From positions 3,038,001 to 3,102,000 of the forward strand of contig CP148031.1 in NCBI GenBank assembly GCA_040500365.1: DNA of 64,000 nucleotides, written 5' to 3'. This stretch comes from Dehalobacter alkaniphilus (GTDB lineage Bacteria; Bacillota; Desulfitobacteriia; Desulfitobacteriales; Syntrophobotulaceae). Both the position numbers and the translations under genes were made by a program. Positions 1 to 8,152 of this stretch are shown here, in pieces (the stretch's first letter is position 1; each line of letters starts with the position of its first letter). Below the pieces are notes generated by a model. That model worked only from the letters and a program-made list of their open reading frames with translations, ran no database searches and was not told the DNA's origin.

Positions 1-999
1 GTGAAATAGTGCAGACTCCACGATCGAGTACGGAAGCTCCCACCAATCCAGCAGATGACCGCCAATCTCCCCATGAGATATATCCGTAAATTCTATTTGT
101 TCATAATAGTGGAATAAATCCCGGTTACCCACGTTCTTCTCAACTGCCCGCATATATTCATACCAGAAATTATTCAGCAGAACCACTTTGCCGACATCAT
201 GCAGCAATCCGGCCATTGAACTGGATTCAGGCATTTTCTTATGATGAATCTTCTGGTAAAAAACATTCAGGATGGTATTGGTCGTTACGGCATGGAGCCA
301 AAGCATCGCGATATCTCTATGGTAACGTGCATTCTTTTCCCCTTTGGTTTCCTGATGCAGACAGGCACTCAAAACAATATTTTTGACATCCGTCAGTCCC
401 AAATAATTAATAGCCTGGATGATCGAACCTGTTTTTACTCCTAAGTGGGAAGAGTTTGCCACCTGTAATACTTTTGCCGTTATGGAAGGATCACTTTCAA
501 TCGTTTTGGCAATTTCCTTCATGCCCGCATCCTGTTCGATCAGAAAATTAAATTTATTGAAGACATTCTGAGGCGATGGTAGAAATTCAATTTTATTGAT
601 CACTTCCAGCAGATTTCGGTTCTTCAAGATCTTTTCCACTTCGAAAATTTGTTCGATGGTCCTAAGCAGATCCTTGTTTTGCCATGGCTTAAACAGATAA
701 TGTTTGGCCAGACAACTTTGCTGTATTTTCAGAAGCATGTTTTTATCGACATGCCCGCTAAGAACTAATCTGATCGTAGACGGATATTTTTCTTTGACTT
801 GTGTTAAAAGTTGAAAGCCGTCCATACCCTGCATTTTGACATCTGTTACAAGAAGATCAATTTTCTTCCTTTGAAGAATCTCCAGAGCCTCTTCACCGCT
901 TCCCGCAGTAAGAACTTCGTAGCCGCTGCCAAAAAAAGCCCTGTTCAGCGCCCGCAGAATTGCGTTTTCATCATCTACAAACAAAATCGCTTCATTCAT
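1..999 (-). CDS. Response regulator with HDOD output domain (partial, runs off left edge)
   Basis: The frame is open from the ATG at 999 to base 1 (333 codons), so the C-terminus is missing. Residues 1-115 form a CheY-like receiver: acidic pair D9/D10, phosphoacceptor D53 (VTDVKM), S81 and K104 (FKPW). From about residue 130 comes an HDOD domain (FLPSPQ, DPSITAKVLQVANSS, GLLHDVGKVVLL), an HD-fold variant usually lacking phosphodiesterase activity and used in signalling. The start has an AGGTG ribosome site and overlaps the stop of the upstream histidine kinase by 8 bases (ATGAATGA), implying translational coupling. The likely cognate kinase is that neighbour. The architecture is clear; the cellular output is not. 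Confidence 0.88.
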   Translation of the reverse strand, partial: MNEAILFVDDENAILRALNRAFFGSGYEVLTAGSGEEALEILQRKKIDLLVTDVKMQGMDGFQLLTQVKEKYPSTIRLVLSGHVDKNMLLKIQQSCLAKHYLFKPWQNKDLLRTIEQIFEVEKILKNRNLLEVINKIEFLPSPQNVFNKFNFLIEQDAGMKEIAKTIESDPSITAKVLQVANSSHLGVKTGSIIQAINYLGLTDVKNIVLSACLHQETKGEKNARYHRDIAMLWLHAVTTNTILNVFYQKIHHKKMPESSSMAGLLHDVGKVVLLNNFWYEYMRAVEKNVGNRDLFHYYEQIEFTDISHGEIGGHLLDWWELPYSIVESALFH

Positions 1000-2557
1000 T
1001 TTCTTCACCTGCTTCCGCTTCCGGCTGCTGCCTGACAGGCAGCAGGATCATAAACCTCGTACTTACGCCCGGCGTGCTTTGAACGGAAATCTTCCCCCCG
1101 TGCGTATTAACAACAATATCGTAGGTAATACTGAGCCCAAGGCCTGTACCCTGCCCAACAGGTTTTGTCGTAAAAAATGGATTAAAAATCTCTTTCAGGT
1201 TTTCCTTATTGATCCCTGTCCCATTGTCTTCGATCTGACACCGTACAAAATTACCCGCGACTTCTGTACTAACCATGATAGAGCCAAGTGTCTTCGGTTC
1301 TTTTGTTTTTATGGCGTAGACTGCATTCAGGATGATGTTTAAGAGCACCTGATTGATTTGATTGCCCTTCGCCTGGATCAAAGGAAGCTCCCCAAACAGT
1401 TCAATTACCCTGGCATAGTGCTTAATCTCATTTCTGGCCACCAAAAGCGTATTCTTCAGGCCATTATTCAGATCATAATCTTCAAACTCGTTGCCTTGAT
1501 CCGCTCTGGAAAAGGTTTTAAGTCCGGTTACAATTTCACTGATCCGTTTAAGGCCATCCTCAATATCAAAAAACAAATCTTCCAGGTCTGTTGAGATATA
1601 CTTCAGGTTGTTGGTTTCTTCAAGCTTTCTCAAGTTCTCTATCTGCGGGGCAAGCAAATCCTTCTCGCTTGGGTGCAGCTGCTCCAAAAAGCTGTGATAC
1701 GCGCTGATCATATTCGTATACTGATTGAAATAAAGACGAGAGGTCTCAAAGTTACTGGAAATATAACCAAGCGGATTATTGATTTCATGAGCAACCCCGG
1801 CAGCCAGCTGTCCAATCGCAGCAAGCTTCTCTTGTTGGACAAGCTGTTCTTGCGTTCTCTTTAAACGGCTGATCGTTGTTTTCAATTCTTCATCTGAGGC
1901 AACGTTTTGTTTAAACAATCCGGTAATTTTTTCATTCTGGCGGATTGCTTCCTGAAGCTGTTTTTCCAGCCTGCGGTAACGGCCGATACTGACATTATTT
2001 ATAGCCGCCATAACGACCACTAAGACCATAAACAGGATCAGCTGGAAAACATAAGACAATGTCGTCATCTGGTAGAACTGAACATGATAGGAATGGAAAA
2101 TGACATAGCCTATCGAAAACAGTATGGCGACCGTTGTTGTGACCATCATAACCCTGGTAACTCGGATCATGGCCAGTATGAGCTGTATATACGCAAAGGT
2201 GTACAAAGCCGGTCCGATGAGATCATACATTCTGACCGTTATAAACAGAAGTGTCAGGGCGGTCAGCCCCGAGATCATCCAGGTAGCATATCTCATCTCA
2301 AAGTCTAATTTCGGAACAATGTTAAATCCCAGAGCCAAAGCCAGCAAAACCAAACTGTCTACGAAACACGTCTGCCAGTCACTGGCAAGATAAAAATAAC
2401 GGGGGAAAAAACTAACAAATGCTGCCAGAAAGAGCAGCACTGACATATACATACTGACCATGGTATTTTCATAATAGCTTGTCAGGTTATCGTCTTCCGT
2501 TTCACGAAGGGCGGATAAAACACCAGGTATCGTTCTTTTTTTCAGATATTGATTCAT
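992..2557 (-). CDS. Membrane sensor histidine kinase
   Basis: This 521-residue protein has an N-terminal membrane module of about six hydrophobic segments (residues 35-190) with little extracytoplasmic sequence, then a short coiled coil (195-245). The HisKA dimerisation box has phospho-accepting H257 (GVAHEINNP), and the HATPase domain shows an N box (NAVYAI), DNGTGI and GTGLGLSI. It belongs to the NtrB/PAS-kinase-like class in which the H box reads HEINNP. It sits between two response regulators, a LytTR protein upstream and an HDOD protein downstream, so it probably phosphorylates one or both. An AGGA site lies 7 bases before the ATG. The signal sensed cannot be read from the sequence. Confidence 0.9.
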   Translation of the reverse strand: MNQYLKKRTIPGVLSALRETEDDNLTSYYENTMVSMYMSVLLFLAAFVSFFPRYFYLASDWQTCFVDSLVLLALALGFNIVPKLDFEMRYATWMISGLTALTLLFITVRMYDLIGPALYTFAYIQLILAMIRVTRVMMVTTTVAILFSIGYVIFHSYHVQFYQMTTLSYVFQLILFMVLVVVMAAINNVSIGRYRRLEKQLQEAIRQNEKITGLFKQNVASDEELKTTISRLKRTQEQLVQQEKLAAIGQLAAGVAHEINNPLGYISSNFETSRLYFNQYTNMISAYHSFLEQLHPSEKDLLAPQIENLRKLEETNNLKYISTDLEDLFFDIEDGLKRISEIVTGLKTFSRADQGNEFEDYDLNNGLKNTLLVARNEIKHYARVIELFGELPLIQAKGNQINQVLLNIILNAVYAIKTKEPKTLGSIMVSTEVAGNFVRCQIEDNGTGINKENLKEIFNPFFTTKPVGQGTGLGLSITYDIVVNTHGGKISVQSTPGVSTRFMILLPVRQQPEAEAGEENE

Positions 2558-2579
2558 AATTGATTCCTATACTCTTATT

Positions 2580-3311
2580 TTATAACCCAAATAAATTTTT
2601 CAGTTTTTTAGTGGAGTTTCTGCTGACAGGAATAGTTTCTTTCGTGTCCTTCAACTTCAAATTATACGCACTGTTGAACCAGGGACTGATTTTTTCAATT
2701 TTATTGATATTGACAATATAGCTTCGATGGCACCGAAAAAAGCTGCCGGATCCAAGCTTCTTCTCCCACGAATTTAAAGAGTCAGGACTTTGATATTTTC
2801 CTTTTTCGGTGATAACAAAAACATCCCCTTCAGCTGCCGTTAAATAAATAACCTCCGACAGGTCAATCAGAATAATGGTTTCATCTTCCCATACAGGGAT
2901 TTTTTTGATCTCCTGTTCCATTTTGCGTTCCGGATAGAAGTGTTTAGGTTTATCGGCAAGGGCTTTTTCGACCACTGAAATAACTTCTTCGTTTTCCCAA
3001 GGCTTGGCGAGGTAATAATAAATACTGCCTTCATTAATTGCTGAAATTGCAACGTTAATGTCTGACGAACCAGTGATCAAAATTCTGACGGCATCCGGGT
3101 ACTCTTCTCTTGAACGTTTTAACAGATCAATACCCAGCATTCCCGGCATATTTTGGTCACAAATGATCACGTCTATCACGCTTTTTTGCAGAAAATCCAG
3201 CGCTTCTTCCGAGGTCGTTGCGGCAAACAGCTCGTATCCCCGGGAATGTAGGATACGCTTTAAAGCGTTGAGCACCATCGGTTCATCATCAACCAAAAGT
3301 ATTCTTGCCAT
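2580..3311 (-). CDS. LytTR-family response regulator
   Basis: This 243-residue DNA-binding regulator has a receiver at residues 1-120 (D8/D9, phosphoacceptor D52 in CDQNMPG, T80, K103) and a C-terminal LytTR domain at about 145-240 (YLTAAEGDVFV, FFRCHRSYIVNINKI, IPVSRN). LytTR proteins bind direct repeats upstream of cell-surface, virulence or metabolic genes. It is the first gene of a three-gene unit with the kinase (22-base gap) and the HDOD regulator. A 14-base palindrome lies about 20 bases upstream of its ATG and could be an operator. Start: ATG at 3311 with a GGAAG site. Confidence 0.9.
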   Translation of the reverse strand: MARILLVDDEPMVLNALKRILHSRGYELFAATTSEEALDFLQKSVIDVIICDQNMPGMLGIDLLKRSREEYPDAVRILITGSSDINVAISAINEGSIYYYLAKPWENEEVISVVEKALADKPKHFYPERKMEQEIKKIPVWEDETIILIDLSEVIYLTAAEGDVFVITEKGKYQSPDSLNSWEKKLGSGSFFRCHRSYIVNINKIEKISPWFNSAYNLKLKDTKETIPVSRNSTKKLKNLFGL

Positions 3312-3329
3312 ATCTTCCTTTCTATTTTA

Positions 3330-3343
3330 TCTGTCCGGACAGA
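3330..3343. promoter_or_regulatory. 14-bp palindrome upstream of the LytTR operon
   Basis: The perfect inverted repeat TCTGTCC/GGACAGA has no spacer and lies in an AT-rich leader just before the LytTR regulator gene. Its position fits an operator or a promoter-proximal site. No repressor gene is adjacent, and LytTR sites are usually direct repeats, so the binding protein is unknown. Confidence 0.35.
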
Positions 3344-3522
3344 AAATGAATAATTTTCCTTTTTATTCTCGGGTATATTCGACATTTTCTTTTTTATTCC
3401 TTTTTTGAGTTCTTTTTTTAGCTTTATTTATTTCCCCTTTCATCTTAAACGATCATGGTAAATATTCATTCTAGTACTGCGTATTTTAAATAAATGGGCA
3501 ACCATATACAGTATGCTTTGTA

Positions 3523-4416
3523 TTAATTTTTATAAAGCTGGATTGTGTTTCTGCCCTGATATTTGGCCCGGTAAAGGGCAGCATCAGCCTGGGTAATCAG
3601 TTGATCTTTATTTTCCGCCAGATCAGGAAAAATTGAGAAACCGACCGAAAGCGTTAAAGTTCTTGTAACGTGACAATCCGGGAAAGAAAATCGCAGACTG
3701 TAAAATGCTTCTTTAAGTCTTTCCATGACAAAATGGACTTCTTCGACGCCGGAATCAGGCAAAATTACTGCAAATTCGTCCCCGCCGTAGCGGCAGGCAA
3801 TATCTGACTTTCTCGTTGTGTTTTGGATCAGCCCGGCTGTTTTTCTTAGTATTTCATCACCAAAATAATGACCATAGGAATCATTGTACATCTTAAAGTT
3901 ATCAATATCGATCATACACAAGACAAGCGTACGATTTGCTCTGGTCGCCCTCGCAATCTCTTCGTCAAGCCTTTGCTGAAAATACCTGTGATTGTAGATC
4001 TCTGTCAGACCGTCTGTTACAGAAAGGGTCTCAAGTACTTTCTGGGTCTTTTTATTGCGTTCAACTTCAATGGCAATAATCGCAGATCCCAAAAAGTTAG
4101 CCAGGATGAACACGGCAATAGCAAAATAATATGGGTCACCTTGCATTATTCCGAATCTGAATGGAGCAGTCATCCCTATGATGCTGTATATCAGCGTAAC
4201 CATAAGGCCGGTATACCCAAAGATCAGCGGCATCAGCAACGTGACGACAGCCATTATACTCCCTATAATAATTCCCGGAGCTGTATTTAAATTACCAAAA
4301 AACAGCACCAAAACCAGGATCCCAATAAATAACAAACAGATGATAAATTTGTTTTTCTGACTCAGTCTATGTTTGTCTAAAAAATCATGATCATCTTTTC
4401 GATTAACTAAATTCAT
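3523..4416 (-). CDS. Membrane-bound diguanylate cyclase (GGDEF)
   Basis: The protein has 297 residues from the ATG at 4416, chosen because GGGGG lies 8 bases upstream; a longer frame starting at 4557 would add 47 residues and run into the corA terminator. Residues 22-120 contain about four membrane segments. The GGDEF domain spans 130-297, with the active-site GGDEF at 211-215. An inhibitory RxxD I-site (R202, D205) sits five residues before it, so the enzyme is probably product-inhibited. It makes cyclic di-GMP from two GTP. No periplasmic sensor domain of any size is present; the membrane module is the likely sensor. It is transcribed alone. Confidence 0.9.
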   Translation of the reverse strand: MNLVNRKDDHDFLDKHRLSQKNKFIICLLFIGILVLVLFFGNLNTAPGIIIGSIMAVVTLLMPLIFGYTGLMVTLIYSIIGMTAPFRFGIMQGDPYYFAIAVFILANFLGSAIIAIEVERNKKTQKVLETLSVTDGLTEIYNHRYFQQRLDEEIARATRANRTLVLCMIDIDNFKMYNDSYGHYFGDEILRKTAGLIQNTTRKSDIACRYGGDEFAVILPDSGVEEVHFVMERLKEAFYSLRFSFPDCHVTRTLTLSVGFSIFPDLAENKDQLITQADAALYRAKYQGRNTIQLYKN

Positions 4417-4542
4417 TATATGACCCCCTATATAAACCTTACTTTTCAGCAAAAGCCGTTGTATGATTCTTTCAATTACATTGCGATAACATAAGATTAT
4501 CTCATTAAGTCTTCTGTTGGGAGAATCTTCTACAGAATGTAA

Positions 4543-4569
4543 AAAAAACAACCTCAATGGTTGTTTTTT
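4543..4569 (-). terminator. Rho-independent terminator after corA
   Basis: An 11-bp inverted repeat (AAAAAACAACC / GGTTGTTTTTT, 5-base loop) followed by a T run on the minus strand lies 40 bases beyond the corA stop. The A/T arms would also let it act on the plus strand. Confidence 0.8.
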
Positions 4570-4609
4570 CTCAATGAATGGATTTGGTTTTCCATGCGTG
4601 CATCGGATT

Positions 4610-5554
4610 TCATCTCAGCCAGTGTTTACGCCAAAACAGGATAAGTACTGCTGTCACAATCAACACGGATACACCGAAAAAGAGCGGCATCCCCAAAGGC
4701 GAGTGGATCAGCGGCATTGCTTCAAAATTCATTCCAAAGAAGGAGGTAACCAGATTAATCGGCAGCAGGATCGTGGCCAGAAGCGTCAGAACTTTCATGA
4801 TATCATTGGCCCGGTTGTCAATGGCCTGCTGGTAGGCTTCCATTAGGATTTCAATCAGCTCATGGGTCTGCCGTGCATTCTCAAGTTTCTGCTGGGTATC
4901 GGCAACCAGGTCTTTCCACGATGGCCTCCCCTGATCATGATTATCCATGGCTGCCAGTCTGCTGAAAATCGTCTGATGCGCATTCAGTGACTTCTTTAAT
5001 CCGAGTATTTTTTTGTGAAGGTTAATTATTTCACTTCTTTGCCATCTTTCAGGAGTTTCCAGGATATTTTCTTCAATCCGGTCCACATCATCTTCCAGTA
5101 ATTCCAGCTGGCGCTGATGGTGTTCCAGTATTTCCATGCCGAGGAGCTGCGCCAGATCGGAAGGTGTCGTAAGCAGCCCTCTCCGGGCCCAGTCATTGAT
5201 CTGCGACAGCTCAAGCCGGTCATTGCGCAGTATCGTCATATCATTCGCCGACAGAAAAAAGTAAATCGCAAATTCTTTGGTGTCATCAGCAAAATCGCTG
5301 TAACCAATAAAAAACAGAGAAGGGTGCAGACGTTCAAATCTTTGATTAAAGCTATTCCCCTGCGGATTCAGGTTTCCCAGAACACGGTCGATCCCTGCAG
5401 ATCCGGCAGATGCCAAGTGCCCGTTCAGGAGCTTCCATTCCTCAGCATCGAAGAGGGTTATGCTAAACTTTCCCTCTGTCGGAATCTGTTGTGATTCTAT
5501 TTCTTTCAGGCCCTCCGGAGAGACAAGATAGTGTTGCAAGCCCTTCACCTCCAT
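4610..5554 (-). CDS. corA: CorA-type magnesium/divalent cation transporter
   Basis: This inner-membrane channel for Mg2+ (or Co2+/Ni2+) has a large cytoplasmic N-terminal domain with a long helical coiled-coil stretch (about 140-245). Two C-terminal membrane helices follow (about 250-270 and 290-308), and the signature GMN is at 274-276, before the second helix. The length (314) is usual. The annotated ATG has a poor ribosome site; a TTG five codons in (5539) follows GGAGGTGAAGGGC at ideal spacing and may be the real start. The gene is monocistronic and ends at the terminator at 4543-4569. Confidence 0.9.
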   Translation of the reverse strand: MEVKGLQHYLVSPEGLKEIESQQIPTEGKFSITLFDAEEWKLLNGHLASAGSAGIDRVLGNLNPQGNSFNQRFERLHPSLFFIGYSDFADDTKEFAIYFFLSANDMTILRNDRLELSQINDWARRGLLTTPSDLAQLLGMEILEHHQRQLELLEDDVDRIEENILETPERWQRSEIINLHKKILGLKKSLNAHQTIFSRLAAMDNHDQGRPSWKDLVADTQQKLENARQTHELIEILMEAYQQAIDNRANDIMKVLTLLATILLPINLVTSFFGMNFEAMPLIHSPLGMPLFFGVSVLIVTAVLILFWRKHWLR

Positions 5555-5609
5555 TCACTTAACAATTCTCTGTAAACTGATCATTCGGATAACCACGGTT
5601 ATATCATTC

Positions 5610-5638
5610 TTACAATTTATGTAATGAGATGCTATAAT
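5610..5638 (+). promoter_or_regulatory. Sigma-A-like promoter of the CmpB-like gene
   Basis: A -35 TTACAA (5610-5615) and a perfect -10 TATAAT (5633-5638) are separated by 17 bases, upstream of the plus-strand gene beginning at 5717. Confidence 0.6.
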
Positions 5639-5716
5639 TAATTCCAGATTTTCGGTTTTCCAAACTTCTTGGTGAATGACTCCTGCATCACATTACCTAA
5701 CGTTAGGAGCGTTTAT

Positions 5717-6355
5717 ATGAAGAAAATACCCTATCATTTTCACAAAATGGTTTGGCTATTTTTTATTGCTTCTATCCTTGGTTTTGTTTTTGAATCCATC
5801 TACTGTTTTATTCTGCATGGATATATCGAAAGCAGGTCAGGTCTGATTTATGGTCCTTTCAGTCATATCTACGGTTTTGCAGCCGTTATTGTTATTTTGC
5901 TGCTGCAAAGAACAAATTTCAAAAATAAATGGTCCTTATTTTTTATAAGTGCTTTTATAGGATGCTTGTATGAACTTATCTGCAGTCTGATACAGGAATA
6001 TGCTTTTGGTTTTATATCCTGGGACTACAGTTATTCTATGCTCGATATACTTGGCAGGACATCGCTGGCATACTCATTTTTTTGGGGAATCCTGGGCGTT
6101 GTCTTCATTAAGTATATTTACCCATTTATCAGTAAAAGAATCGAAAACTTTCCCATGAAGATGAGTACCCTTGTGACATGGATTATAATTCTATTCATGA
6201 CCTTCGATTTATCCATTTCGGCCGCTGCCGTATTCAGGGCAAACCAAAGATACGACGGCATCCCGCCGACAAATTCCATTCAGACTTTTTTAGACCGTTC
6301 TTACCCTGATTCGTTCATTCACCAGGTATATCCAAACATGGTTCATGTATCGTAA
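5717..6355 (+). CDS. CmpB-like ABC-transporter type IV membrane protein
   Basis: This 212-residue integral membrane protein matches the putative ABC-transporter permease family PF06541 (CmpB). It shows an early FVFESIYC motif, an SRSGLIYGPF motif, and five to six hydrophobic segments. The start at 5717 is preferred because AGGAG lies 7 bases upstream, which removes 16 residues from the longest frame. No ATP-binding partner is adjacent and the substrate is unknown. Family members are widespread in Firmicutes and poorly characterised. Confidence 0.75.
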   Translation: MKKIPYHFHKMVWLFFIASILGFVFESIYCFILHGYIESRSGLIYGPFSHIYGFAAVIVILLLQRTNFKNKWSLFFISAFIGCLYELICSLIQEYAFGFISWDYSYSMLDILGRTSLAYSFFWGILGVVFIKYIYPFISKRIENFPMKMSTLVTWIIILFMTFDLSISAAAVFRANQRYDGIPPTNSIQTFLDRSYPDSFIHQVYPNMVHVS

Positions 6356-6390
6356 TTGTTCATTCCTGTCTTTCCTGTATTCTACCACAA

Positions 6391-8139
6391 TCAAACCATC
6401 AGGTCATTAATCAGGGCGAAGACTTCCGCTTTGACACGTGCCAAGGTAGCATCCGCTTCAGCTCTGGTAAAACCTTTGATACAGAAATAAAAACGTATTT
6501 TTGGTTCCGTACCGGAAGGTCTTGCCATGACATAGCCTCCCCCTTCAAAGGAAAAGCGAAGCGCATTCTCCCGGGGAAGATCTATCTCTTCCGTCTTGTT
6601 CTCCAGCGCATCCCATCGGATATTTTGCTGATAGTCATCAATAAACCGTATGCTAAGCCCCGCAACAGAAAGCGGCTTTGCCGTCCGCAGTCTGTCCATT
6701 ACAGCGGCAATCCGTTCCCGGCCTTCTTTGCCGCTCAGCGCAAAAGCAACCTGTTCGTCGAGGAAAGTGCCGTAACGCGCAAAGAGTTCCGCCAATATAT
6801 CCGGCAAGGTTTTGTTCTCTATCTGCTTGTAATACAATGCCGCCTCAGCCAGCAGCGCAGAAGCCTGAACTGCATCCTTATCTCTGGTATACGTACCAGC
6901 CAGGTAACCATGGCTTTCTTCAAAGCCAAACAAAAATGTCCCCCAGCACTGTGCTTCCATCTCTTTGATCTTTTCTCCAATATATTTAAAGCCGACCAGC
7001 ACATTCACTGTTTTGACGCCAAAATCAGCCGCAACTGCTTCGGCCAGGTCCGTAGAGGCTATCGTCTTGACGATCACGCCATTGTCCGGCAGTCTGTGGT
7101 TTCGTCTTCTTTGATCCAGGATATAATACGCCAGGATTACGCCAATCTGATTACCGGTAAAACGGCAATACTGACCATTTCTGTCCAGGGCATATGCTCC
7201 GAGGCGGTCTGCATCCGGATCGGTGGCCAGTACCAGGTCCGCCTGTGTCTTCTTTGCCAGTGTTAAAGCAAGCGCAAACGACTCCGGATCTTCCGGATTC
7301 GGAGATTTCACCGTCGGGAATTCCGGATCAGGTTGTTCCTGTTCTGCAACCATCCGGAAAGCCGTAAAGCCCATTTTGGTAAGAATGCTTTGGACAGGGC
7401 TGCCGCCGGTTCCATGAAGCGGCGTGCAGACAATGTTCAGCTTTGTACCATAAGTTTGCGTTAGTTCTGTATTCAGCAGACTATGGAATATCTCAGCCTG
7501 ATAGGCAGCATCCACCTGATCTCCGATCATCTGGACCTTCCCTTCCTCCAGGGCTCTGGTTCGGTCTGCCGGCACAATCCTCCAGTCTTCTCTTTCAGCC
7601 ATCTTGGTAATGATCTGCTTAGCAGGAGCAGGCGGCAGCTGCCCGCCATCCTCCCAGTAGACCTTATAGCCGTTGTATTCCTTCGGATTATGGCTGGCCG
7701 TGATATTTACGCCGGCAATTGTCTGCAGATACCTGACAGCAAATGAAAGCTCAGGCGTCGGCCGCAGACCTTCAAACAGATAGACTTTAATCTGATTCAC
7801 TGCCAGTACCAACGCTGCTTCCATTGCAAAATCTTCGGAAAAATAGCGGCTGTCATACGCAATGACAACCCCTCGCTGACACGCCTCTGGTCCATGCTCC
7901 AAGATCGTGTCGGCCAACCCCTGTGTAACTTTGCGAATAACATAACGATTCAGGCGATTGGTTCCTGCGCCGAGAACCCCTCTGATGCCGCCGGTCCCAA
8001 ACTCCAGCGTCGTATAGAATCGGTCCTCCAACTCCTTCAGATCGGTTATTTCCGCCAGTTCCCTCCTACTGAGCTCGTCAAAGTAATCATTCTCCATCCA
8101 AAATTTCAAGGTACTGTCATACTTTTGCTCTGAATACAT
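6391..8139 (-). CDS. Phosphoglucomutase / phosphomannomutase
   Basis: This alpha-D-phosphohexomutase (582 residues) interconverts hexose 1- and 6-phosphates through a phosphoserine. The active-site loop TASHNPKEYNGYK gives catalytic S149. A metal loop ATDPDADRLG lies near residue 310, a sugar-specificity motif FGFEESHGY near 400, and the phosphate-binding RPSGTEPKIRFY near the C-terminus. The length matches the PgcA/ManB-type clostridial enzymes. The start at 8139 follows GAGGAG at 8 bases; 19 extra residues in the longer frame are discounted. It lies 13 bases after the isomerase gene, so the two probably form a sugar-phosphate operon. Confidence 0.92.
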   Translation of the reverse strand: MYSEQKYDSTLKFWMENDYFDELSRRELAEITDLKELEDRFYTTLEFGTGGIRGVLGAGTNRLNRYVIRKVTQGLADTILEHGPEACQRGVVIAYDSRYFSEDFAMEAALVLAVNQIKVYLFEGLRPTPELSFAVRYLQTIAGVNITASHNPKEYNGYKVYWEDGGQLPPAPAKQIITKMAEREDWRIVPADRTRALEEGKVQMIGDQVDAAYQAEIFHSLLNTELTQTYGTKLNIVCTPLHGTGGSPVQSILTKMGFTAFRMVAEQEQPDPEFPTVKSPNPEDPESFALALTLAKKTQADLVLATDPDADRLGAYALDRNGQYCRFTGNQIGVILAYYILDQRRRNHRLPDNGVIVKTIASTDLAEAVAADFGVKTVNVLVGFKYIGEKIKEMEAQCWGTFLFGFEESHGYLAGTYTRDKDAVQASALLAEAALYYKQIENKTLPDILAELFARYGTFLDEQVAFALSGKEGRERIAAVMDRLRTAKPLSVAGLSIRFIDDYQQNIRWDALENKTEEIDLPRENALRFSFEGGGYVMARPSGTEPKIRFYFCIKGFTRAEADATLARVKAEVFALINDLMV

Positions 8140-8152
8140 GTTACTTTTCTCC

